NCBI GenBank assembly: GCA_000406005.1
Contig: ASZN01000035.1
Location: forward strand, 25,851-56,676
From: Candidatus Poribacteria bacterium WGA-3G
GTDB taxonomy: Bacteria; Poribacteria; WGA-4E; WGA-3G
DNA: 30,826 bases
Reading direction: 5' to 3'
Shown here: positions 23,617 to 30,826 of the stretch, piece after piece
Layout: each line of letters begins with the position of its first letter
How positions within the stretch are numbered: position 1 is the stretch's first letter
Program-made: the position numbers and the translations under genes
Notes under the pieces: generated by a model
Seen by the model: the letters and a program-made list of their open reading frames with translations, nothing else
What the model was told of the DNA's origin: nothing
The model's database searches: none

Positions 23617-24701
23617 TAAACCTATACGGAGCAACGTATGACAGAACCCAGCTGCTTCGCCACGTCGGAGATATATCGCAAATTGCGCATGCCAAGATGT
23701 ATCAACTGACAGATGGCAATGAAAAAGGCGTTGACGCGATTGACTTCCGAACCGGTAGCGGCTTAAATTTCACTGTGCTACCGAGCCGCGGGTTAGATAT
23801 CTCTTATGCAGAGTATCAGGGAATCCCGCTCTGCTGGCGTTCGAGCACAGGTGATGTGAACCCTGCACATTATGAATCTGAAGGAATCGGATGGCTACGC
23901 AGTTTCTACGGCGGTCTATTGACGACCTGCGGTATGCGTCAAGTCGGTGTGCCTAACGAAGATGACGGCGAAGCATTAGGATTACACGGTAGGGTCTCAC
24001 ACATCCCCGCAAAAAACATTTGGGTCGATAGTCGGTGGGAAGGACACCGTTACATGCTATGGGCACAAGGGAAAGTTAAAGAGACCGCGGCTTTAGGTGA
24101 AAACCTTTTGCGTACCCGTAGAATCTGGACAGAACTCGGTTCGCGTACGTTGCATATTGAGGATATCGTCGAAAATTTGGGATACCAAGATTCACCGCAC
24201 ATGTACCTCTTCCATATTAATGTCGGATTCCCGATCCTCACGCAAGACAGCGAGCTGCTCGCACCCTCCTCGCAAGTAACCCCGCGCGACGACACCGCCG
24301 CCGCAAACCTGAATAATTATAACCTTTGTGAACCACCGACCGTTGACTTCCAAGAACAGGCTTTCTACCACGAAATGGAACCCGATGTTGATAATCATAT
24401 CCGTGTCGCCCTTGTAAACCGTAATTTTAATAATGGACAAGGTATCGGTGTATCCGTCCGCTATCACAAGACACAGTTTCCGAACTTTGTCCAATGGAAG
24501 ATGTGCGGTGAAGGCACTTATGTTTTCGGATTAGAACCCTCAAATTGCGGCGTAGAAGGTCGCGCAAAAGAACGTGAACGCGGCTCTATAAGGTATATTG
24601 AACCCGGTGGACGTAGACACTACGAGGTCGAAATCGGTGTCCTAACTTCCAACGAAGAAATCGACGAACTGCAAGAGAAAATCGCAAAAACCCAAAATTA
24701 A
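23613..24701 (+). CDS. DUF4432 family protein (aldose 1-epimerase-like fold)
   Basis: The 362-residue protein starts at TTG 23613, with AAAAGGAG (23596-23603) nine bases upstream; no ATG serves the frame nearby. The sequence matches the DUF4432 group of the galactose mutarotase-like superfamily: GVDAIDFRTGSGLNFTVLPSRGLDIS, EGIGWLRSFYGGLLTTCGM, LHGRVSHIPA, HLYLFHINVGFPIL-like MYLFHINVGFPIL and, near the end, FVQWKMCGEGTYVFGLEPSNCGVEGR. His and Glu positions fit a sugar-epimerase-like active site. The true substrate is not established; an acid sugar or phosphorylated sugar epimerase is likely. It is followed 21 bases later by a lipoprotein gene. The leader ORF upstream ends at the same place as the start codon. 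Confidence 0.85.
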   Translation: MINLYGATYDRTQLLRHVGDISQIAHAKMYQLTDGNEKGVDAIDFRTGSGLNFTVLPSRGLDISYAEYQGIPLCWRSSTGDVNPAHYESEGIGWLRSFYGGLLTTCGMRQVGVPNEDDGEALGLHGRVSHIPAKNIWVDSRWEGHRYMLWAQGKVKETAALGENLLRTRRIWTELGSRTLHIEDIVENLGYQDSPHMYLFHINVGFPILTQDSELLAPSSQVTPRDDTAAANLNNYNLCEPPTVDFQEQAFYHEMEPDVDNHIRVALVNRNFNNGQGIGVSVRYHKTQFPNFVQWKMCGEGTYVFGLEPSNCGVEGRAKERERGSIRYIEPGGRRHYEVEIGVLTSNEEIDELQEKIAKTQN

Positions 24702-24722
24702 CGATGACTAAGGAGAAAAACG

Positions 24723-26864
24723 ATGAAAAAATATTTGGCTTTACCGCTTATTGCCCTACTACTCCTGACAACATCCGTGTTTATCAGTTGTAGTGCAAAG
24801 GAGCAAACATCGACACCAGCAATAGCAGAAACTTCTTCCGCCCAAGATCAAGAAAAGGTAGACGAACCACCTTCCACAGAAGCAGAATTGGTGGAGAAAT
24901 CTCATTCACCCGAAGAAGAACTGGTGGAAAAACCACATTCACCTGAAGCGGAACTGGCGGAGAAACCACATTCGCCTGAAGAAGAAGTAAAAGAAAAATC
25001 GCACTCACCTGAAGCGGAACTGAAGGAGAAACCGCACTCGCCTGAAGCGGAACTGGCGGAGAAGCCGCATTCGCCTGAAGAAGAAACACATACCGAAACT
25101 AAACCTGAAGAGACCGTTGCAACACCTGAGATCCCAGAAGGTAGTGTGCTACATCTGATTCCGGAACAAACGATCGGGCTTGTTTATTGTCCGAGTTTGC
25201 TTGAGTTGGATTATCGCATTAATACGTTGGTGACAGATTTGATACCGATGGACACAGATCCGGAGGTACTCGCCGAGATCTTAGCAGATACCTTCGGTGC
25301 CGGGTTTGAAAGTCTTGCCGAATTAGAGGAAATCGGACTGGATTTGGACCAAGATTTCGCAATCTTCATGACCTCTTTAGAGCCACCCGATCTCTCCGCA
25401 ACCGTACATCTGACAGACCCTGAAGCGATGAAGCAGGTGATTGATGCTGAAAGCGAAGGAAGTGCTCCGACGGAATATAATGGCGTAACCTATTGGAGCG
25501 CGACCGGTGGCGGCGGTCATTTCGCGATTTTAGAGAATATGCTCGTTTTCTCACGGTCTGCCAAGGTGTGCGAAAGTGCTATTGACGTCTATAAAGGGGC
25601 GAAGCAGTCTATCGTAACCAATCCCGACTATAGCGAATTCCTCACGGATATTGTAGAGGGGGATGCGCAAGTCGCACTCCACTTTAATCTCGAACCAGCC
25701 GCACCGCTCATGACGACTTCGCTTCAGAGGGAATCGGAATCAATGAGAGACAGTATAGAGAGCGATCCAGCCGCCATGGCAGTGGCTCCGTTTATTGAAA
25801 GTATATTCAGCAAAACTATTGACTTTATCGAGCAATCAAAATCGCTAAGTGCCACGCTTGAAGTGAAAGGAACCGATGTTCAGCTCTCACCATCCCTAAA
25901 ATTCAAGAATGGGAGCAAAATTCAGCAGTCTTTGAAAAAGATGATCCCTGACGAATTGGCGATCCTCAACGATCTCCCCAACCTCGCTGTTGTGAACGGT
26001 GCCTACCAGATGGACCAAAAGTTCATGGTCGATATGACCATGATGTGGCTAAAAATGTTTTCATCAGCAGAGATATCGGAACAGCACGTGAAACTCAAAG
26101 CACTCACACATCAGGTAGGTACATTTTATGAGTCTCTCGGCGATATGACCGGTTTCACAGTCAATTTTGGCGATAGCATTATCCCTAATTATTTAGTCCT
26201 CTATACGGTGAAGGATAAACAACAAGCACAGGGATATATGGACAACATGTTCCTTGAGCAAATGACCAACACGATGCAGGTCATGCGCGATGCAATAGGG
26301 AACTCGCCAGGATTAAATATATACGATGGGGCGCACACTGGCGATTCCCTGATGCACAATGACGTTGAGATTAAAAGTTACACCTTCCCTAATTTCGGTT
26401 CGGCTTTTGAACAGGTGCCGCCTGAAGCTGCTGGAATGTTCCCGCAAGAGTGGCACTGGTACTACGCTTTTCACGAAGACCGACTCCTTTTCTCCATCGG
26501 AAGTGTCGAACCGATTAAAGCGGTATTGGACAGAAAATCCGGAATGGGCGACAGTCTCGCTGAAAATCCGAGTTATCAGAAACTTATCGGGACTCTCGGA
26601 ACCGACAATAACGTCTTCTTCGCATTCTCACCGATAACGATGGTGAAAAGTCTTATACCCATTGTGTCAAAGGCGGATCCGAATGCTGCTGCAGCAATGC
26701 AAATGTTCGCGGGGATGTTTATGAATATGCCGGAAAACTACAGCATCGGTTTTTCTGCGAAGGCAGCAGAGAATAGTGTCGGCGTAAATCTGTTCCTCAC
26801 TCTCGGCGACTTCAAGCAGGTTATCGAAATGATAATGATGATGCAGGGTATGGGACAGATGTAA
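24723..26864 (+). CDS. large lipoprotein, repeat-bearing linker plus DUF3352-like domain
   Basis: The 713-residue protein has an AAGGAG RBS and a lipobox ending VFISC (Cys23). Residues 53-118 are six tandem copies of an 11-residue repeat, E(A/E)E(L/V)xEK(P/S)HSP, a flexible acidic spacer that would hold the body away from the membrane. From residue 140 the protein resembles DUF3352-type exported proteins, with LHLIPEQTIGLVYCPSL at the front, YWSATGGGGHFAILENMLVFSRS and, later, a second similar strand pattern HEDRLLFSIGSVEPIKAVLDRKSG. Its C-terminus is Met-rich (MIMMMQGMGQM). The function is unknown. It is the second gene after the DUF4432 promoter, and a strong hairpin lies 60 bases past its stop. 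Confidence 0.75.
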   Translation: MKKYLALPLIALLLLTTSVFISCSAKEQTSTPAIAETSSAQDQEKVDEPPSTEAELVEKSHSPEEELVEKPHSPEAELAEKPHSPEEEVKEKSHSPEAELKEKPHSPEAELAEKPHSPEEETHTETKPEETVATPEIPEGSVLHLIPEQTIGLVYCPSLLELDYRINTLVTDLIPMDTDPEVLAEILADTFGAGFESLAELEEIGLDLDQDFAIFMTSLEPPDLSATVHLTDPEAMKQVIDAESEGSAPTEYNGVTYWSATGGGGHFAILENMLVFSRSAKVCESAIDVYKGAKQSIVTNPDYSEFLTDIVEGDAQVALHFNLEPAAPLMTTSLQRESESMRDSIESDPAAMAVAPFIESIFSKTIDFIEQSKSLSATLEVKGTDVQLSPSLKFKNGSKIQQSLKKMIPDELAILNDLPNLAVVNGAYQMDQKFMVDMTMMWLKMFSSAEISEQHVKLKALTHQVGTFYESLGDMTGFTVNFGDSIIPNYLVLYTVKDKQQAQGYMDNMFLEQMTNTMQVMRDAIGNSPGLNIYDGAHTGDSLMHNDVEIKSYTFPNFGSAFEQVPPEAAGMFPQEWHWYYAFHEDRLLFSIGSVEPIKAVLDRKSGMGDSLAENPSYQKLIGTLGTDNNVFFAFSPITMVKSLIPIVSKADPNAAAAMQMFAGMFMNMPENYSIGFSAKAAENSVGVNLFLTLGDFKQVIEMIMMMQGMGQM
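24879..25076 (+). repeat. coding minisatellite, six 33-bp units
   Basis: Six in-frame 33-bp units encode E(A/E)E(L/V)xEK(P/S)HSP. Units differ by a few bases, mostly at codon third positions, so protein sequence is kept. Copy number could change by slippage without a frameshift. Confidence 0.8.
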
Positions 26865-26924
26865 TAGACCAATTACGAACTCGACCACAAACAACTTATG
26901 GGCAAGTTTCTTATGAAGATTAGC

Positions 26925-26966
26925 ATAAAGACCGATTGCGCACGTATGAGCACAATCGGTCTTTAT
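26925..26966. terminator. strong hairpin, 14-bp stem, probable terminator
   Basis: ATAAAGACCGATTG (26925-26938) pairs perfectly with CAATCGGTCTTTAT (26953-26966) across a 14-base loop. The T-rich descending arm is CTTTAT rather than a long T-tract, so efficiency is uncertain. Position 60 bases after a stop codon supports a terminator. Confidence 0.6.
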
Positions 26967-27135
26967 ACTATAAGTGTATCAACTTGCGTTTTTTATTAGG
27001 TTTTCCGAAAATAGCCGCGAATCATAAAAAGTTTTGTTAGGATATTTATATATTTTCGTTTTAATTTTAAAAATATGCCCTACCCTAACTGTCGCTCAAA
27101 CCCTGATGATTATTGACTTTATATCAATTTAAAAT

Positions 27136-27164
27136 TTGACAAAAAATGAAATTTTTGATAACAT
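27136..27164 (+). promoter_or_regulatory. sigma70-like promoter for the porin gene
   Basis: A perfect TTGACA (27136-27141) is followed after 17 bases by TAACAT (27159-27164), which matches four of six -10 positions. This leaves a leader of about 145 bases to the GTG start, long enough to hold regulation. Confidence 0.5.
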
Positions 27165-27315
27165 GCCCCTCTAACTTCTGGGAAAATATTAAGTTTATGA
27201 ACGCCTCATAACGGATATTTTCCAGCGTGAGTTTGCAAGAGATTTTTTGGAACCTATTCGCATCTCGTACCTTATATTGAACTCACATTATTACGGACCT
27301 ACGGAGGAAAAACTG

Positions 27316-28593
27316 GTGGAAAAAAAAATAATTTTCATATTCAGTTTGGGCATCGCATTTTTGCTAATCGTTTCTCCTTTCGCGATGGCTGCTGATACAA
27401 CCGAAGAGGCAGCAGAAGTCGTTGAGGCAGTAGAACCCAAGAAAAGCCCGATTAAGGTCGGTGGTGCGATGCGCGTGAACTACGCCTATGGCACTTATGG
27501 CAGTGAGGATAGCCCACACCGCCGAGGCGAAAAAATCGGGGATGTAGACCTTGAAATATTCCGTCTTAATGCCGATATAGATTATTTGAACATCCTCGGC
27601 AGACTTGAATATCGGTGGTATGATGGCTACAGTATGATACATACGGCATGGTTGGGATACAATTTAGGTGATTTCGGTACACTCAAGGGAGGTATTGTGC
27701 GGGTGCCCTTCGGCCCGACCGCTTACGGGGTGTCTACGAGTTGGTTCTTCGACCAGCATTTCTACGTCGGACTCGCCGACGATATGGATATCGGAATCAG
27801 ATGGACTGACACGCTTGATAAGCTGACGCTTGATGTCGGCTACTATCTTATGGGTGAATTCCAAACGGATGGCGGCAGCCTTGCAAGCTCGCTGTACGCG
27901 TATGATGTCGTCAGATGGGAAGAACATGCCGATGCAGCAGGAAACGTTGAATGGGGTGCCGGTGAAAACGGGTTTGATGAGCAACATCAGTTTAACGTCC
28001 GCGCCATCTACGCCCTTGAGAATATCGGGGATTTCGGTGTTTCCGCGCAATACGGCTTGCTCAAAGGAACGAATGTCGGTGATGATGATAGTGGTAACCA
28101 TTATGCGTTCTCTGCACATGCCAAGAATACCGTCTCCGACTTCACGCTCTATTCACAATTCTCTTATTACATGTATAACATCACCGACGATACACCCTGG
28201 GGCACCGGCGATTTGATTCCGATGGGTGCTTACGACTTCGCGTGGCCCATCGCATCCACCGGATTAATACCCGCACTATCGCTCCGTTATGGTGGGATAG
28301 ATACTTCAGGTATTTCATGGATTGACAGCGTCACGCCTTATGCTGAGTGGAGCACCATCCTCAAAACCGTAGATGACTACAACGCCAGCACTCTTGTGAC
28401 ACTTGGTGCCAGCTGGACGATTCTCGGCGCACTCTATGTCTATAGTGATTTTGCCCTCTCTGATGGCAACTTTTTTGTCGGTAACACCGATGATGATTAC
28501 AATAATATTCTGACTGGGGTGAGCCACGTGGGTGCCAACGGAAATAATCAATGGCATTGGAGACTCAATTTCAACTTCGGTTATTATTTCTAA
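27316..28593 (+). CDS. outer-membrane beta-barrel (porin-like) protein
   Basis: The 425-residue protein starts at GTG 27316: GGAGG (27304-27308) lies seven bases upstream, and the next residues EKKIIFIFSLGIAFLLIVSPFAMAA form a signal peptide. The upstream extension of the frame to 27247 has no signal-like start. After an acidic spacer the body shows alternating patterns of short amphipathic strands, rich in Tyr, Gly and Asp (for example LEYRWYDGYSMIHTAWLGYNLGDFGTLKGGI). It ends WRLNFNFGYYF, with the C-terminal Phe that BAM recognises. This is a porin-like barrel of a diderm bacterium. Its specificity is unknown; the BCCT carrier downstream suggests a shared uptake role. Confidence 0.75.
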   Translation: MEKKIIFIFSLGIAFLLIVSPFAMAADTTEEAAEVVEAVEPKKSPIKVGGAMRVNYAYGTYGSEDSPHRRGEKIGDVDLEIFRLNADIDYLNILGRLEYRWYDGYSMIHTAWLGYNLGDFGTLKGGIVRVPFGPTAYGVSTSWFFDQHFYVGLADDMDIGIRWTDTLDKLTLDVGYYLMGEFQTDGGSLASSLYAYDVVRWEEHADAAGNVEWGAGENGFDEQHQFNVRAIYALENIGDFGVSAQYGLLKGTNVGDDDSGNHYAFSAHAKNTVSDFTLYSQFSYYMYNITDDTPWGTGDLIPMGAYDFAWPIASTGLIPALSLRYGGIDTSGISWIDSVTPYAEWSTILKTVDDYNASTLVTLGASWTILGALYVYSDFALSDGNFFVGNTDDDYNNILTGVSHVGANGNNQWHWRLNFNFGYYF

Positions 28594-28596
28594 ATA

Positions 28597-28733
28597 GTTG
28601 TCAGTACGATTTTTCTACGAAAAATCTTTCAGTTATCAGTTTTCAGTTAAAGAGTTTTGTTATGGCAGTCGCGGGAAAGGTAACTGCCACAAATAACCTC
28701 TTAACCGAAAACCGAGTACCGATAGCTGACAAC
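28597..28733 (+). repeat. long imperfect hairpin element, copy 2
   Basis: Its ends are GTTGTCAG and CTGACAAC, its apex TGGCAGT (28663-28669) pairing ACTGCCA (28683-28689), and its arm hairpin GATTTTTC-TAC-GAAAAATC lies at 28608-28626. It matches the reverse complement of the copy at 19017-19200. It lies between the porin stop and the RBS of the BCCT gene. Confidence 0.7.
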
Positions 28734-28757
28734 TCTTTGAAAAAGGAGAATTTTGAA

Positions 28758-30281
28758 ATGCACGAAGAAAGGCAACAACTCCAGAACAACACCAAGATAT
28801 TTGGGTTGACACCGGTATTCCTCGTTTCTTCAATTGCGATCGTCATTTTCGTCATCGGATCCCTGGTGTTCCGGGAAGGAGCGACAAGCCTTTTCGGGGC
28901 CACCCGCAAATGGCTCACCACGAACTTCGACTGGTGGTTCATGGACATCGTCAACCTCCTCGTAATATTCTGTCTCTTTCTGATTGTTTCCCCGCTTGGC
29001 AAGATACGCATCGGCGGGCGCGAGGCTGTTCCAGAATACTCCAATCTCACTTGGTTCGCCATGCTATTCGCCGCCGGCATCGGTATTGGGCTCCTGTTTT
29101 TCGGGGTACTGGAACCCGTCCAACACTTCATGAGCCCGCCCCTCGGCGGTGAAGCGAAAACCGACGCAGCCATCGGTATCGCGGCGACGACCTTTCATTG
29201 GGGCATACACGGCTGGGCAATCTACGGGGTTGTCGGACTTGCCTTGGCATTCTTCGCCTACAACCGTGGACTCCCGCTCACCATCCGATCCGCATTCTAT
29301 CCGCTTCTCGGTGATCGCATTTGGGGCTGGCCGGGTCATGTCATCGACACCCTCGCCGTCTTTGCCAGCTTGTTCGGTCTTGCAACCTCGCTCGGCTTAG
29401 GCGCACAGCAGGTGACCGCCGGTCTCAACTACCTCTTTGAGATTCCCGCAACGAATACCACCATGGTCGTGCTGATCATCATAATAACCGCTGCTGCACT
29501 CGTCTCCGTGTTGACAGGGCTGAATGTCGGTATCAAACGCCTCAGCCAGCTTAACGTGATCCTCGCGTTTTTGCTCCTGCTCTTCATCATTGTCGTTGGA
29601 CCGAAACTTGCAATCTTCAAAGGCATATTCACCGGATTGGGGGCCTATATCTCTAAGATGAGGCCCCTCAGCAACTGGGTCGGCCGCGAAGATACTGGGT
29701 TTCTGCACGGCTGGACAACCTTCTACTGGGCGTGGTGGATCGCATGGGCACCCTTTGTCGGAACGTTCATCGCCCGAATTTCAAAGGGACGCACCGTTCG
29801 AGAGTTCATCATCGGCGTACTACTTTTACCAACGCTGTTGTGTTTAATCTGGTTTAGTGCCTTTGGCGGCACCGCCCTTGACCAGATCATGGTCGATGGC
29901 TACACCGGTGTGACGGAAACTGTTGAAGCATATACGCCGGAGCTCTCCCTGTTCAAAATGCTTGACCAATTGCCGATGACGACATTGGTGTCCTCTATCG
30001 CAATGCTGCTGACGATCATCTTTTTCGTGACCTCGTCAGACTCTGGCTCTCTTGTGATTGATACCATCACGGCGGGCGGCAAGTTTGACGCACCGGTCTC
30101 TCACCGAGTGTTCTGGTGCTCGGCTGAAGGTGCTGTTGCAATCGTGCTGTTACTTGGCGGCGGTCTGAGTTCGTTGCAGGCAGCCTCCCTCGTGACAGGT
30201 TTCCCTTTTGCAATTGTGCTATTAGGCATGGCTGTCTGCGTCTGGATGGGGCTTCGCAACGAAGCCCGTCAATCTGAATAG
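28758..30281 (+). CDS. BCCT family transporter (betaine/choline/carnitine type)
   Basis: The 507-residue protein starts at ATG 28758, with AAAAGGAG (28741-28748) nine bases upstream; a frame extension to 28551 runs into a repeat and is rejected. It has about twelve membrane helices. BCCT hallmarks are GGREAVPEYSNLTWFAMLFAAGIGIGLLFFGVLEP, TFHWGIHGWAIYGVVGLALAFFAYN, and FYWAWWIAWAPFVGTFIARISKGRTVREFI, where the Trp-rich segment forms the substrate site, plus SSDSGSLVIDTITAGG. It has no long C-terminal regulatory domain (ends VCVWMGLRNEARQSE). Such carriers import quaternary ammonium compounds driven by sodium or proton gradients. It follows the porin-like gene, with a hairpin element between. 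Confidence 0.92.
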   Translation: MHEERQQLQNNTKIFGLTPVFLVSSIAIVIFVIGSLVFREGATSLFGATRKWLTTNFDWWFMDIVNLLVIFCLFLIVSPLGKIRIGGREAVPEYSNLTWFAMLFAAGIGIGLLFFGVLEPVQHFMSPPLGGEAKTDAAIGIAATTFHWGIHGWAIYGVVGLALAFFAYNRGLPLTIRSAFYPLLGDRIWGWPGHVIDTLAVFASLFGLATSLGLGAQQVTAGLNYLFEIPATNTTMVVLIIIITAAALVSVLTGLNVGIKRLSQLNVILAFLLLLFIIVVGPKLAIFKGIFTGLGAYISKMRPLSNWVGREDTGFLHGWTTFYWAWWIAWAPFVGTFIARISKGRTVREFIIGVLLLPTLLCLIWFSAFGGTALDQIMVDGYTGVTETVEAYTPELSLFKMLDQLPMTTLVSSIAMLLTIIFFVTSSDSGSLVIDTITAGGKFDAPVSHRVFWCSAEGAVAIVLLLGGGLSSLQAASLVTGFPFAIVLLGMAVCVWMGLRNEARQSE

Positions 30282-30303
30282 CAATCGGCAGCCGGAAGAA
30301 TGG

Positions 30304-30377
30304 TTCTCGGTTCTCGGTAGTCGGTTAAGAGATTTTGATTAAGTCAAACATTTCTTAACCAACTGCCGAAAGCCGAA
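30304..30377. repeat. degenerate hairpin element, copy 3
   Basis: Arms at 30304-30332 and 30351-30377 pair imperfectly over about 27 bases, with GGTTAAGA/TCTTAACC at the inner end. Words such as TCGGTTAAGAG and TTCTTAACC recur in the other copies. It lies between the BCCT and accA genes. Confidence 0.5.
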
Positions 30378-30404
30378 ATGCCGGGACCCCATAGCGAATA
30401 GCGT

Positions 30405-30480
30405 ATAGGAAAATCAATAGATATGAACGCAACAGAACTTGAATAGGAAAGTCAATAGATATGAACGCAACAGAACTTGA
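30405..30480 (+). repeat. 38-bp tandem duplication over the accA start region
   Basis: Copies 30405-30442 and 30443-30480 differ at one base (A or G at position 9). Each includes AGGAAA, the start ATG and the first seven codons. The second copy belongs to accA. The first creates the short ORF at 30423. Confidence 0.85.
30423..30446 (+). CDS. seven-codon upstream ORF created by duplication
   Basis: ATG 30423 with AGGAAAA upstream reads MNATELE and stops at TAG 30444-30446, because the 38-base period is not a multiple of three. The TAG overlaps the AGGAAAG of the accA RBS. A ribosome finishing here would sit on the accA start, so translational coupling or attenuation is possible. Confidence 0.5.
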   Translation: MNATELE

Positions 30481-30826
30481 ATTTGAAAAACCACTCATTG
30501 AATTAGAACGACACCTTACACAATTACAAGAGTTTGCGCAAGCACACCCAGAGTTAGACCTCACAGCAGGGATTGATGCGCTCAAACAGAACGCGGGGAC
30601 GCTTACAAAACAGACGTTCCAAAAAATCAGTCGTTGGGATAAAGTGAGGTTGGCGCGTCACGCGCAACGTCCGCAAGCACCTTTCTATATCAATGCACTC
30701 CTTGATGAACCCACCGAACTCCACAGCGATAAGCTGTACGGGGACGACCGCGCACTGATCGGCGGTTTCGCGTGGTTTGACGAACACCCCGTCGTCTATC
30801 TCGCACAGCAGAAAGGTACAAGCCTC
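30461..30826 (+). CDS. accA: acetyl-CoA carboxylase carboxyltransferase alpha subunit, 3' end outside window
   Basis: The gene is open at the window end; the visible 122 residues begin MNATELEFEKPLIELERHL, matching the N-terminus of AccA, whose E. coli form begins with a similar FEQPIAELEAKI. WDKVRLARHAQRPQAPFYINALLDE and ELHSDKLYGDDRALIGGFAWFDEHPVVYLAQQKGTSL match the usual (W)xxVxLARHPxRP, ELxGDRxxxDD and GGxAxxxxxPVxxxxxQKG motifs. AccA with AccD transfers carboxyl from biotin to acetyl-CoA, starting fatty acid synthesis. ATG 30461 is used because it follows AGGAAAG; a duplicated upstream ATG at 30423 is blocked by a stop. Strictly, the C-terminal part is not visible. Confidence 0.9.
   Translation, partial: MNATELEFEKPLIELERHLTQLQEFAQAHPELDLTAGIDALKQNAGTLTKQTFQKISRWDKVRLARHAQRPQAPFYINALLDEPTELHSDKLYGDDRALIGGFAWFDEHPVVYLAQQKGTSL

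Larger units (their letters stand above)
26865..27315. other. 451-base gene-free region with terminator hairpin and promoter
   Basis: It holds the hairpin at 26925-26966, an AT-rich middle and a promoter at 27136-27164 for the porin gene. No further gene is seen. Confidence 0.5.

Noticed and set aside
24784..25089. Minus-strand frame with repeated LLQAN/VSPPVPLQ
   Set aside because: It is the complement of the lipoprotein repeat; the plus-strand gene has signal peptide, lipobox and RBS.
28551..28757. N-terminal extension of the BCCT protein
   Set aside because: It translates the hairpin element and the porin end; ATG 28758 has a proper RBS and fits the family length.
1..30826. CRISPR array
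   Set aside because: No regularly spaced identical 24-40 bp repeats are seen; the tandem repeats found are contiguous (accA) or coding (lipoprotein).

Overview
The window reads as bacterial chromosome with mid-range GC (about 50% by eye), strong AGGAG-type ribosome binding sites and short intergenic gaps. The gene mix is a PSCyt2/DUF1553 protein with a Tat-exported DUF1501 partner, a YCF48-like lipoprotein, DUF362, DUF4432, SBP56-type selenium-binding protein, a MurNAc kinase/MurQ pair and a DUF3352-like lipoprotein. Together with many short dispersed palindromes this suggests a Candidatus Poribacteria or Planctomycetes-like organism. That assignment is an inference from gene content, not from a marker gene.

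Layout. 1-5.2 kb: a PSCyt1/DUF1549/DUF1553 gene (5' end outside the window) and its DUF1501 partner, with a retropepsin-like protease gene and a small helical-protein gene between them. 5.3-7.7 kb: an exported EstB/class C beta-lactamase-like serine hydrolase and an MDR dehydrogenase. 7.7-9.4 kb: an AT-rich island with a DNA methyltransferase overlapping a PD-(D/E)XK nuclease, a probable restriction-modification system with its own sigma70-like promoter. 9.5-14.7 kb: a Gfo/Idh/MocA oxidoreductase (minus), a glutaredoxin-like protein, a gamma-glutamyltransferase-family protein, the N-terminal stub of a NUDIX gene, an orphan BMP-type lipoprotein and a YCF48-like lipoprotein (minus). 15.1-19.0 kb: a 144-bp MITE lies in the 5' leader of a BadF/NagK-type amino-sugar kinase, followed by murQ, a DUF362 protein and an exported S1/P1-nuclease/phospholipase C-like protein. 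19.0-19.65 kb: a gene-free stretch with a hairpin repeat, a tRNA T-arm-like fragment and six hairpins in a row. 19.65-21.75 kb: SBP56 and a His-rich membrane protein. 21.75-23.3 kb (minus): HD hydrolase, internally duplicated putative antitoxin and RelE/ParE toxin. 23.5-26.9 kb: DUF4432 protein and a repeat-bearing lipoprotein. 27.1-30.8 kb: outer-membrane porin-like protein, BCCT transporter and the start of accA.

How the genes fit together. The kinase and MurQ form a plausible peptidoglycan-sugar recycling step: MurNAc to MurNAc-6-P to GlcNAc-6-P. The porin-like protein and BCCT carrier could together take up betaine-like solutes across both membranes. The lipoproteins, the porin with a C-terminal Phe and the signal peptides point to a diderm envelope.

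The least expected structures are the MITE with a 10-bp target duplication, a 38-bp tandem duplication that copies the accA ribosome binding site and start codon to create a seven-codon upstream ORF, the tandemly duplicated antitoxin, the hairpin cluster upstream of SBP56, and a family of about 140-180 bp imperfect hairpin elements present three times.
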